Origin: Dorea sp. AF36-15AT
GTDB taxonomy: Bacteria > Bacillota > Clostridia > Lachnospirales > Lachnospiraceae
Assembly: GCF_003477705.1 (NCBI RefSeq)
Contig: NZ_QUDV01000013.1
Location: 1-34,840, forward strand
Length of the DNA: 34,840 bases
Direction: 5' to 3'
Part shown: one piece after another, positions 8,201-15,086 of the stretch
Position numbering within the stretch: position 1 is the first letter of the stretch
Layout: every line of letters begins with the position of its first letter
Notes under the pieces: model-generated
Seen by the model: only the letters and a program-made list of their open reading frames with translations
What the model was told of the DNA's origin: nothing
Database searches by the model: none
Position numbers and translations under genes: made by a program

Positions 8201-8613
8201 ATCTTGCCGGAATGGCTGAAAAAATGGTATCTACGCACATCGGTATCATTCTTTCCTACTTCAAACGCTGCTCCGATACAGGTCGTTACATTACTTCCCG
8301 TATCCAGAATCTCCAGCACAAGCTGGGAACAGAAGTCCATATTCTCACGGTTTGCCGTGCCATCCTTCTGCGCACCCCGGAGGTAGCTCAGCACGCTTCG
8401 TCTGTTCTTCGCGTCATCCGCCGCTTTATTCAAAAATGTCGCAGCAATACTTCCATATAATACAACCTGCACAGCATCCATAACGGTAGATTTACCTGAA
8501 CCGCTTTTCCCGCTGAACAGATTTACGTACTCATGAAATTCCATCACTTTATGACTGATACCGCCCCAGTTATTGATCACCATCCGGGTAAATATCTTCT
8601 TCGATTGTTTCAT
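5197..8613 (-). CDS. jetC: JetC/MksB-like SMC ATPase
   Basis: 1,138 residues with SMC-family architecture. Walker A GKSGSGKST is at 35-43, a long heptad-rich coiled coil occupies roughly 240-480 and 660-800, and a globular hinge region lies between (about 490-650). The ABC signature SGGEGQ is near 1011-1016 and Walker B LVLLDEAFSKMD ends near 1054. This is the MukB-like motor of Wadjet/MksBEF complexes, which use ATP to extrude DNA loops and, in Wadjet, to detect small circular DNA. The start overlaps the jetB-like gene by 44 bases and has AAGGAGG upstream. Homology to JetC is strong; plasmid-defence activity is uncertain because no JetD-type nuclease gene is present. Confidence 0.92.
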   Translation of the reverse strand: MKQSKKIFTRMVINNWGGISHKVMEFHEYVNLFSGKSGSGKSTVMDAVQVVLYGSIAATFLNKAADDAKNRRSVLSYLRGAQKDGTANRENMDFCSQLVLEILDTGSNVTTCIGAAFEVGKNDTDVRRYHFFSHSGKIPEDNYLTEDGTPYTIGQIRKLVDERKNSDDNRGRGDVNRVYPSREAYLNTLYDVIFGYIDPGRFMTMEKSAIALRMTNGTGQFIKDYMFPRSKEDTVSTISEQLGAYREIKERVEDLEHRIEILSEIRAHNLELLQVKTDKIRTEQILRILDIENCRVRLEAKKLDLEGICKRIEALEEKQEGLEQQKKIKTDALVEVRAELHASDYGVKKKELEDLETTIQLLAGNSRQWREIRAGLSQWAEDEDISGYISNPTLQCLEDVLGGEVTSSNMEKLKKGIQAAMELIEEELADLNERIRETAKELKEKQEMVEDLKNDRKPYRKELKSARAQLQSELSSQYGRTIHVEIFGDLFDITDEKWKNAIEGRLGRIKHSLVTEPQYALDAARIFRRMKRREYEEIDLINTAAIKRDEPKAEEGTLYEAVRSEEAYVDLCLRRYLGRIYKCETVEELHQVRDGVTPDCYSYSNYIFRHLREMDYTRYACIGTRVSKAKLKELEDEVFDMQKEQIEDIQMRDTLNQAQRFERLSQSPEQILSLAGAADELERYLAKKDQLQQELKELEDGTRTAELNVRRETLEREVEDLERKIKSVNEERIGRAGDKRIAESEQKSYEERLSLLQEGFVPNQELLAQVKEVLMNRTEQAYRRENTELLAKLSAQEESAGDQRTSARIRFNNEYPAYGFTSLEHDNDVYDKVLDQLQQDYEPKFKAEFEKQYLLVYHSLRENVIATIHGEIKAAYRHRKEINRMLSRIRFSDSTYQIDILPADNENGQFYEMLMAEELDSKVLDNDGFDGQLSFGEDTFYQKYEKQIERLTEKFMPPKDEDGQKRSLHKQEMEKYADYRNYLTFSMYERVEDEHGNVKKNSVDEMAGRDSGGEGQNPKYVALLAGFAMLYMQQSSRDPRIRLVLLDEAFSKMDKERSEVCLRYARELELQLIVCVPDERLQSLIRNVDSVYGFRRHRNQISMMHIDKGQYLEMMEGNAGKEDVKDGRKQTGTDTAAD

Positions 8614-9205
8614 TTGCCGCTTCCTCCTTGTATTCCTCGATCAATGCATTCATATCCGAAGCAGTCACGTAGAGATTAATCGTGCTGTACAGATAGATCG
8701 GTGTCTGATCCTCCACATCTCTTACCGCTCCCGGGAGCTCGATCATCTGATGCTTACTCATCAGGTACAGTGCTTCCCGCCATTCTGCCACCGTCAGCTT
8801 CCGGTTCAGCAGATTCGTATTCTTTCCATAGGTACGGATCTCTTCCAGGTTCGTCACCGTTGCTTCCAGTCCTTCTCCAAGAATCTTGTCACGATAAATG
8901 ATCCTTGCAAGCAGTATAATAATCGTGGTCGTCAGGCTGATCTTCTCTGCCTCTACACCTTCCCCCTTCAACCTAAAAATGTGTTCCTGCGGATCATGCA
9001 CCAGTTCACATCCAAGCACGGACAGATAATCTTCGATAAATCCCTTATGCCGGACACAGATCTCATAATCCGGATTATCCCTTGGCACCAACGTTACAGG
9101 ATCATACCGCATCTGCACAATGCAAGTCTGCCGGAATAATTTTGATATTGTTTTCTTTAGATTATCCGCTTCCGTGAGAGATAATCCTTCCATATATGCA
9201 ATCAT
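8570..9205 (-). CDS. jetB: JetB/MksE-like protein (DUF4194)
   Basis: 211 residues with the features of the DUF4194 family, the MukE-like KITE subunit of Wadjet complexes: a winged-helix pattern around DYEICVRHKGFIEDYLSVLG, then IFRLKGEG, then a helical section ISLTTTIIILLARIIYRD, with an acidic tail. It would dimerise and bridge the kleisin (JetA) and the SMC heads (JetC). The ATG has GGATAGGAG in front. It lies 22 bases after the jetA-like stop and overlaps jetC, fitting one transcript with coupled translation. Confidence 0.88.
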   Translation of the reverse strand: MIAYMEGLSLTEADNLKKTISKLFRQTCIVQMRYDPVTLVPRDNPDYEICVRHKGFIEDYLSVLGCELVHDPQEHIFRLKGEGVEAEKISLTTTIIILLARIIYRDKILGEGLEATVTNLEEIRTYGKNTNLLNRKLTVAEWREALYLMSKHQMIELPGAVRDVEDQTPIYLYSTINLYVTASDMNALIEEYKEEAANETIEEDIYPDGDQ

Positions 9206-9227
9206 TTTATAATCTCCTATCCGTTTT

Positions 9228-10670
9228 TTACTTTTCCCTGACAGTAAGTTCTGAGAACCGATATCCGTCTTTACTTTCCAGTTCTTTTCCTACCGTAATC
9301 TCCTTATCGGTATCTGCCACTTCGGTAGCCTCCTGCCAGACAAAAAATAATTTTTCCAGGTCTTCTACCGACTGTATCGTCTCCTCTGTAACCGTAAATC
9401 TGCCATCCTCCTGATTCTTTCTCCGAAATTCGGCGATTTCCTGACTGGTATACAACGGTTTCAGCACAAAGGAATCCAACATTTCTTCTGTTTCAGCTGC
9501 CACCACTGCCTGCGGCGCAAATACATCCCGCTCATTCTCACGTCTGCGGTAAAGACTGCGATCGGTCATCACTTTATACCGTTCGGTAAGTCCCATACGA
9601 TCCGCCAGTTTCATAAGCATCTCTTCCTGCTTTCCGCTCTGGTTCAGCAGATTCACAAGTGTCACCGTACGGTCTTCTTCCACAGCTCCTTCCATCAGGA
9701 TATAGCGGATTCTCGCTGCTGCTCGTCCTGCAAATACCGTCTTCTGCTCGATCAGCATATTGTATCTCCGCTCAATCGCATCAAACTCCCGTTCAATACG
9801 ATACAACAGATCATTTGCTTCTTTGCTCAGTTCCAGCGCACGTTCCAGCCTCCGGTACTGTGGCGAAAGTTCATACAGCACTTCTTCTGCCTGATCCATA
9901 TCTGCCCTCTTCTGCCCCTCGTATTCTGCCTTGCGGAGTAATATCTCCTGATAGCGGTCTTCATTTTCCACCAGGTTCTGATCAATCAGCTCCTTCACCG
10001 CTTCCTTATAACGGTAAAAGCTGTCTGTCGTCGTCAGAATGGCATACTTCTTACTATCACTGTTATTGATCTCCTTCACCAGTACTTCCTGAATTCCGAG
10101 AAAACTTCTCTGTCTGGACAATTCATCAAAATAGCCGCGCATACTCTCCTGCATATTAGCAAGCATCTGTAACAATCCCCTGGATGCGGATAATGCACTT
10201 TTCAATATCTCATTATTTTTCTCACGGTCTGTGCTGTACGTATGAAGATAACTGTACACTGCCAACACACTCTCCCGTTCCTTATCACGATTATCACTGT
10301 ACAATCTCTGAAAAAGCTCCACGAACTGCTGGCTGTATTCCGGAAATGACACCACGTAACTGTTCAGTGCTTCATCGTAATCCCGTTTCAGCCATCCCCA
10401 ATCTTCGAGATGCTTCAGACAGATTGATGCCATATTCGAGCGTGTCAGCAATTCTCCCTCCTCGTCAAACTGCTCCTCGCTCCAGTCCAGCGTCGTCTCC
10501 GCGATCCGCTCGTTCATCACAGCACGGCACTCGCCCTCCGTCAGTCCGAGCAGTGAAAATGACCTACCAGATTCTTCGTAGATTGCTGTCAGAAACTGCT
10601 GATAGTAATCCATATATTTACTTGCAAATAATTTATAAAATTCCCGTGGAATCTTATTCATCAGATTCAT
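9228..10670 (-). CDS. jetA: JetA/MksF-like kleisin subunit
   Basis: 480 residues. An N-terminal winged-helix region (IPREFYKLFASKYMDYYQQ and GLTEGECRAVMNERI) is followed by long helices through about 330 and a C-terminal helical/wing part, as in the MukF-like kleisins of Wadjet (the JetA family of Firmicutes, DUF5716-like, as I recall the naming). It would bridge the JetC heads and recruit JetB. GGGAGAAACTT precedes the ATG, and the start lies 17 bases inside the nucleotidyltransferase gene. The gene order A-B-C on one strand is that of Wadjet operons, but here two extra genes are fused to the front of the operon. Confidence 0.85.
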   Translation of the reverse strand: MNLMNKIPREFYKLFASKYMDYYQQFLTAIYEESGRSFSLLGLTEGECRAVMNERIAETTLDWSEEQFDEEGELLTRSNMASICLKHLEDWGWLKRDYDEALNSYVVSFPEYSQQFVELFQRLYSDNRDKERESVLAVYSYLHTYSTDREKNNEILKSALSASRGLLQMLANMQESMRGYFDELSRQRSFLGIQEVLVKEINNSDSKKYAILTTTDSFYRYKEAVKELIDQNLVENEDRYQEILLRKAEYEGQKRADMDQAEEVLYELSPQYRRLERALELSKEANDLLYRIEREFDAIERRYNMLIEQKTVFAGRAAARIRYILMEGAVEEDRTVTLVNLLNQSGKQEEMLMKLADRMGLTERYKVMTDRSLYRRRENERDVFAPQAVVAAETEEMLDSFVLKPLYTSQEIAEFRRKNQEDGRFTVTEETIQSVEDLEKLFFVWQEATEVADTDKEITVGKELESKDGYRFSELTVREK

Positions 10671-11415
10671 AAGTTTCTCCCTTTTCCGCTATCTTTTGTT
10701 CAGCTTTCCGCTGTCTCAGTATATCAAGAATATCATTTACATTGGACTGATTTAACACTCCACTATAATCCACCTCGAATCCCTGAAGAAGTAACCCCAT
10801 CTCCCCTTCAGATCCTCTCAGTTCTGCATATCTTTCTGCCAGATCTTTGCAACTTAATACATCCTTCAAAAAAGTTTTAGCTTCTTCTGTTATTGCATTC
10901 CAGGAGCCATATAAATTAATTACCGCACGGTCAATATCTCCATATGATATATGCTCATTTTTCTCTTCATGCTCCATAAGTACGCCAATAATGTCTGAGA
11001 AATCATTCTTATACTTTCTTCCCGCTCTCAGTTTCATAGCAATAATATATTCTGCTTTAATCGTTCTAACTTGAAGCACATTAGAATACTGTCTGTAAAA
11101 CTGCGAAAACTCTTCTATCTTTGGACTGTAAGAAACTGTTCTGACAAAATCTTCATTCAACCATCTATTCGCCAGATAATATTTATCTCCCACACGATTA
11201 ATTGCTTCTTTCATCGCAGATGCTGCATGAATAATAGCATCTACATCTGTAGTTGATGTACGAAAATTATAATTCGCTAATATAGCTCCTCCACCAATCA
11301 GCACGATTTCTGCCGGACTCTTTTTCCCTGCTAGCTTCCGATATTCTTTTCCCAATTCACGCAAATATATATCTAACTCTTTTTTCCCAATATCTTTTGA
11401 TGGGTTAGACAACAT
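10654..11415 (-). CDS. MNT-type nucleotidyltransferase (DUF6036-like)
   Basis: 253 residues. Near residues 36-60 is the polymerase-beta/MNT signature: a beta strand EIVLIGGGAIL, then about a dozen residues later TTDVDAII, with Gly41-43 and Asp57/Asp59 as the nucleotide and metal-binding pattern. A helical C-terminal half follows. Members resemble AbiEii-type toxins and DUF6036 proteins, which transfer nucleotides to RNA or protein targets. It overlaps the Xre gene by 11 bases and the jetA-like gene by 17 bases. An Xre/nucleotidyltransferase pair is a common toxin-antitoxin layout, though toxicity is not shown by sequence. Its place at the head of a jet operon is unusual. Confidence 0.78.
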   Translation of the reverse strand: MLSNPSKDIGKKELDIYLRELGKEYRKLAGKKSPAEIVLIGGGAILANYNFRTSTTDVDAIIHAASAMKEAINRVGDKYYLANRWLNEDFVRTVSYSPKIEEFSQFYRQYSNVLQVRTIKAEYIIAMKLRAGRKYKNDFSDIIGVLMEHEEKNEHISYGDIDRAVINLYGSWNAITEEAKTFLKDVLSCKDLAERYAELRGSEGEMGLLLQGFEVDYSGVLNQSNVNDILDILRQRKAEQKIAEKGETYESDE

Positions 11416-11974
11416 TTCTCACTTCGCCCTCCACTATATTATAATTCAAAAATTCCGGTATCGCTTCTTTTCTTGCCTGACGCAGCGGCTCTTTGCTGTT
11501 CTTTATCGCCGCCATCATCCGTACACTCTGCGGATAAATCACTTTATCTAATTTTTGCATTCGCATCGCATTATAATCTGTACAGACCGGAATCGCATTC
11601 ACTCTGCTCAAATAATCCAGCAGACCTAACAGATAAAATGCTTCCGGATACCATTTACGACGATAGTAAATGCCTATCTCATCGCCTTCGAGTATCTCAA
11701 TCATATATTCTACATCGCCACATTCTTTTAGTTTATGGCATACATTACTTTTAAATAATTCAAAATCACATCTTTTTTCCAAATGTTCTGCAAGGAGTTC
11801 TTCCATTGTAACCCCAAGAGCCTCCGCTAATCGGTACACTGTATCTGCACTGCTTTTTGTAATATCTGCCTTGCTACTGACAATATCGCTGATTGTACTA
11901 TAAGGAACGCCACTAAGAATAGACAATTCTCTCTTGGTAAGTTTTTTCTGATCCATTATTTCTTTTATTAGCAT
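11405..11974 (-). CDS. Xre-family regulator, likely antitoxin or operon repressor
   Basis: 189 residues. An HTH_3 domain spans about 4-62 (IMDQKKLTKRELSILSGVP, YSTISDIVSSKADI, TVYRLAEALGVTMEELL). A C-terminal part of about 120 residues (YMIEILEGDEIGIYYRRKW, YLLGLLDYLSR) resembles extensions found in Xre partners of nucleotidyltransferase toxins. I start at the ATG of MLIKEI because TTGGAGGG is placed correctly; a longer in-frame reading upstream would cross the promoter. It is the first gene of the six-gene minus-strand operon. An inverted repeat over its own -35 implies autorepression. Confidence 0.82.
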   Translation of the reverse strand: MLIKEIMDQKKLTKRELSILSGVPYSTISDIVSSKADITKSSADTVYRLAEALGVTMEELLAEHLEKRCDFELFKSNVCHKLKECGDVEYMIEILEGDEIGIYYRRKWYPEAFYLLGLLDYLSRVNAIPVCTDYNAMRMQKLDKVIYPQSVRMMAAIKNSKEPLRQARKEAIPEFLNYNIVEGEVRNVV

Positions 11975-11999
11975 AGATATCCCTCCAAGTTTTACTACT

Positions 12000-12030
12000 A
12001 TTTTAACGGTTGACCGTGATATTGTCAACC
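12000..12030 (-). promoter_or_regulatory. Promoter and operator of the Xre-NTase-jet operon
   Basis: Minus strand: TTGACA at 12028-12023, 17-base spacer, TAAAAT at 12005-12000. An inverted repeat, GGTTGAC and GTCAACC with 9 bases between (12008-12030), covers the -35 and spacer. A repressor bound here would block polymerase, and the Xre protein encoded just downstream is the obvious candidate. Confidence 0.75.
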
Positions 12031-12076
12031 TTCTGTAACTCCTCTCTTTATCCCCCCACACTCCGCCATCTGTCTA

Positions 12077-12105
12077 TTGCCTCACCCTCCCAAACCCGCT
12101 ATAAT
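12077..12105 (+). promoter_or_regulatory. Sigma-A promoter of the (p)ppGpp synthetase gene
   Basis: TTGCCT at 12077-12082, 17-base spacer, TATAAT at 12100-12105, ending 24 bases before the ATG. It diverges from the jet operon promoter. Confidence 0.65.
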
Positions 12106-12129
12106 AGGCATAGAAAGGGGCTTTTTATA

Positions 12130-12846
12130 ATGAAAGGTTTTGAAACTATTATCGAAAAAAGAAGAGATTCCATTCTTCGGAACAGTCTGCTGTCCGATGA
12201 ATTTATTAATTTTGTACAGAAGAACAAACGTCCATTTGACGAAATGATGTCTTATTATAAGTGTGCCATTATGGAAGTAGAGACCAAATTCCGCGTGCTG
12301 AACGAACAGTATTCACTGGAGTACGACCGCAATCCAATCGAGGATATCAAAAGCCGTACCAAATCTATGGAAAGTCTGATGCGCAAGATCCGTCGCAAAG
12401 ACATCCCACTGACAGTAGCCTCTATTGAGGAGAATATCCACGACATTGCCGGTGTCCGCGTGATCTGTTCTTTCCCGGATGACATCTATATGCTGGCAGA
12501 CTGTCTGCTCAGCCAGGACGATATTACATTAATTAAGAAGAAAGACTATATCAAGAATCCAAAGCCGGGCGGCTACCGAAGCCTGCATCTGATCATCAGC
12601 ATTCCCATCTTCCTACAGGAAGGAAAGCGCATGATAACTGTCGAAGTACAACTCCGTACCATAGCCATGGATTTTTGGGCAAGTCTGGAGCACAAGCTCC
12701 GCTACAAAAAAGATATCCCGGAAGATCAGGCACATTATCTGGAAGAAGAAATGCTGGAATGTGCCAACATCAGTGCTTCTCTGGACGCACGCATGCAACA
12801 TGTAAGGGATGTTCTGAACAGAACCTCCAAAGATGTATTTTTATAA
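12130..12846 (+). CDS. relQ: Small alarmone synthetase (RelQ-type GTP pyrophosphokinase)
   Basis: 238 residues, the length of RelQ/SAS1 proteins, with only the RelA/SpoT synthetase domain. Visible features are the ATP-side basic patch (DIKSRTKSMESLMRKIRRK), HDIAGVRVICSF, and the catalytic-loop region KNPKPGGYRSLHLII followed by EVQLRTIAMDFWASLEHKL. It transfers pyrophosphate from ATP to GDP or GTP, making (p)ppGpp; there is no HD hydrolase or TGS/ACT domain. The ATG at 12130 is chosen because GAAAGGGG lies 8 bases upstream; the longer open frame runs back over the promoter. It is monocistronic and divergent from the jet operon. Confidence 0.9.
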   Translation: MKGFETIIEKRRDSILRNSLLSDEFINFVQKNKRPFDEMMSYYKCAIMEVETKFRVLNEQYSLEYDRNPIEDIKSRTKSMESLMRKIRRKDIPLTVASIEENIHDIAGVRVICSFPDDIYMLADCLLSQDDITLIKKKDYIKNPKPGGYRSLHLIISIPIFLQEGKRMITVEVQLRTIAMDFWASLEHKLRYKKDIPEDQAHYLEEEMLECANISASLDARMQHVRDVLNRTSKDVFL

Positions 12847-12864
12847 AAACAATTTTTTCTTCTC

Positions 12865-12892
12865 TTGACATCTTAAAACGCAGGACTATAAT
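12865..12892 (+). promoter_or_regulatory. Perfect-consensus sigma-A promoter for the T-box leader and cstA
   Basis: TTGACA at 12865-12870, 16-base spacer, TATAAT at 12887-12892. Transcription would begin near 12899, just ahead of T-box Stem I. Confidence 0.85.
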
Positions 12893-12898
12893 GACTGT

Positions 12899-13193
12899 TA
12901 TCAACAATCAAATGCGACGAACAGGACAACACTTTTCGTTCACTTGTGTTTACAGAGAGTCTTCGGTCGGTGTAAGAAGACATCACAGGAACAAGAAGCT
13001 ATCACCTGCAAGCAGCCTGAGTCAACACAAATTACACGTTGCAAGTAATTCAGGTCGGAGATCCACCGTTACAGGGATGCTCATTCAAAGGATGAGACAG
13101 AGAGGCCGGTTATTCCGGCAAGAGAAGTGGTATCGCGAAGGTTTAAGTCTCCGTCTTCTTATGGATAATCCATAAAGGACGCAGGCTTTTTTT
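12899..13193 (+). promoter_or_regulatory. T-box riboswitch leader upstream of cstA
   Basis: The distal Stem I signature is canonical: AGAGAG (12954-12959), then GTCTTC and GAAGAC enclosing GGTCGGTGTAA (12965-12975). The next helix pairs CTTGTG (12943-12948) with CACAGG (12984-12989). The antiterminator T-box AAGTGGTATCGCG is at 13125-13137; its TGGT would pair with a tRNA end whose discriminator is A. The best specifier reading is ATC (Ile) at 13001-13003, followed by A and by CCTG pairing with CAGG; GCT (Ala) at 12998-13000 is the alternative. Uncharged cognate tRNA would favour read-through into the transporter gene. T-box identity is firm; specifier identity is tentative. Confidence 0.88.
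13152..13193 (+). terminator. Regulated terminator of the T-box
   Basis: CGTC...GACG encloses TTATGGAT and ATCCATAA around a short loop, followed by a seven-T tract. It overlaps the 3' side of the antiterminator, as the T-box mechanism requires. Confidence 0.75.
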
Positions 13194-13283
13194 ATTTTCC
13201 ATATATCCACTCATATCGATCGGATTTGATGTTGAAATATTATCTTATAGTATTAAGTATCAAGTAAAGGAGTGTATTAGAGT

Positions 13284-14981
13284 ATGAACACATTAGTAAT
13301 CGTATTGATCGCAGCAGTATGCCTCCTGGCCGGATATGCACTTTACGGTCGCTGGCTTGCAAAAAAGTGGGGTATTGATCCTACCGCAGAGACACCGGCC
13401 GTCAGACATAATGATGGCGAAGATTATGTACCGACCAACGGATGGACCGTATTTGCACATCAGTTTTCTTCTATCGCCGGAGCCGGTCCCGTCACCGGTG
13501 CCATTCAGGCAGCAGCATTCGGATGGCTTCCAGTACTTCTCTGGATCTTGTTAGGCGGCATCTTCTTCGGCGCAGTTACCGATTTCGGTGCACTGTACGC
13601 AAGTGTTAAAAATGAAGGTAAGTCCATGGGACTTCTGATTGAGAAATATATCGGCAAGACCGGACGTCGTCTGTTCCTCGGTTTCTGTTGGCTGTTCACA
13701 CTGATCGTTATCGCAGCATTTGCAGACATGGTTGCTGGTACATTTAACGCATATGTAGAAACCGATGGTGTCGTATCCCTCGCTGACAGTGCTAATGCAA
13801 ATGGTGCAGCAGGATGTATCTCACTGCTCTTCATCGCATTTGCAGTAGTATTTGGTCTGATCCAGAAGAAATTCAATTTCAAGGGCTGGAAACAGGTAGT
13901 CGTAGGACTGGTATTCACAGCAGCCGCTCTGCTGATCGGTATGAACCTTCCTATCATTGCTACCAAAGATACCTGGTCATACATCACATTTGCTTATATC
14001 TTCCTGGCAGCCGTACTTCCAATGTGGCTTCTGATGGAACCAAGAGATTACATGACCACATTCATGTTCGCAGGTATGATCATCGGTGCTGTGCTCGGTC
14101 TCGTTGTAGCACATCCATCTATGAACCTCCCTGCATACACAGGCTTCAGTAATGAAGCCCTCGGCAATCTGTTCCCGATCCTGTTCGTAACAGTTGCCTG
14201 CGGAGCTGTATCCGGATTCCACAGCCTGGTATCTTCCGGTACATCTTCTAAGATCATCGCAAATGAAAAAGATATGTTAAAGGTTGGCTATGGTGCCATG
14301 GTACTGGAAAGTCTGCTGGCTGTTGTAGCTCTCTGCGTTGCAGGTGCTGCCGCTTCCGCTGATGGAACTGCTGCCGTAGGCACACCATTCCAGATCTTCT
14401 CTGCCGGAGTTGCAGGATTCCTGAAAATGTTTGGTATCCACGCATTCGCAGCACAGTGCTTTATGACCATGTGCGTATCCGCACTGGCACTTACAAGTCT
14501 GGACTCTGTAGCACGTATCGGACGTATGTCCTTCCAGGAACTCTTCAGTGTTGATGATATGGAACATGCAGCAGGATGGCGCAAAGTTCTCTGCAACAAA
14601 TACTTCTCAACCATCATTACACTGGCTTGTGGATTCATCCTTACAAAGGTTGGATATGCCAATATCTGGCCACTGTTCGGCAGTGCCAACCAGCTGTTAA
14701 GCGCACTGGTTCTGATCACACTGTGTGTATTCCTAAAAGTTACAGGTCGTGAGAACCGCACACTGTTCCCGCCGCTCATCATCATGCTGTGTGTAACATT
14801 TACCGCACTGGTACAGCGTTCTATCGCACTGGTCAAAGCATTCAGCGCAGGAACTGCAGTATTCATGGTGGAAGGACTTCAGCTGATCCTTGCAATCCTG
14901 CTCATCATCCTTGGTGTTAATATCGTAGTCACATCAGGAAAAGAACTATTTAAAAAGAAAGCGGATAAAGCACAGGCTTAA
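13284..14981 (+). CDS. cstA: CstA family transporter, T-box controlled
   Basis: 565 residues, polytopic, with about 15 hydrophobic segments. The CstA signature is at the N terminus: TNGWTVFAHQFSSIAGAGPVTG, broken here into TNGWTVFAHQFSS and IAGAGPVTG, then WILLGGIFFGAVTDFGALY. Also seen are GFHSLVSSGTSSKII and LFGSANQLLSALVL. E. coli relatives (CstA, BtsT) take up pyruvate or peptides. AAGGAGTG precedes the ATG. Because a T-box reading aminoacyl-tRNA status controls it, the cargo here is probably an amino acid, a peptide, or a precursor. It is monocistronic, ending in the terminator at 15009. Confidence 0.92.
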   Translation: MNTLVIVLIAAVCLLAGYALYGRWLAKKWGIDPTAETPAVRHNDGEDYVPTNGWTVFAHQFSSIAGAGPVTGAIQAAAFGWLPVLLWILLGGIFFGAVTDFGALYASVKNEGKSMGLLIEKYIGKTGRRLFLGFCWLFTLIVIAAFADMVAGTFNAYVETDGVVSLADSANANGAAGCISLLFIAFAVVFGLIQKKFNFKGWKQVVVGLVFTAAALLIGMNLPIIATKDTWSYITFAYIFLAAVLPMWLLMEPRDYMTTFMFAGMIIGAVLGLVVAHPSMNLPAYTGFSNEALGNLFPILFVTVACGAVSGFHSLVSSGTSSKIIANEKDMLKVGYGAMVLESLLAVVALCVAGAAASADGTAAVGTPFQIFSAGVAGFLKMFGIHAFAAQCFMTMCVSALALTSLDSVARIGRMSFQELFSVDDMEHAAGWRKVLCNKYFSTIITLACGFILTKVGYANIWPLFGSANQLLSALVLITLCVFLKVTGRENRTLFPPLIIMLCVTFTALVQRSIALVKAFSAGTAVFMVEGLQLILAILLIILGVNIVVTSGKELFKKKADKAQA

Positions 14982-15008
14982 TCCTGATCAAGCTTAATTC
15001 AAGAATTT

Positions 15009-15046
15009 CAAAGGGCGTGAATCAAATTACGATTCACGCCCTTTTC
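15009..15046. terminator. Bidirectional terminator between cstA and the surface protein
   Basis: AAAGGGCGTGAATC and GATTCACGCCCTTTT form a perfect long stem with a 7-base loop, with A and T tracts on the two sides. It serves the convergent genes. Confidence 0.9.
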
Positions 15047-15086
15047 TTATCTTATTATTCTTATTCTATCAGATGAGTTCCTGATC

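Noticed and set aside
12675..13175. Plus-strand open frame of 166 codons after relQ
   Set aside because: It overlaps the relQ 3' end in another frame and runs through the promoter and T-box structure; its composition is Arg/Ser-rich and it has no start signal.
13505..14866. Antisense open frames across cstA
   Set aside because: They arise from codon bias of the real gene on the opposite strand and have no start signals.
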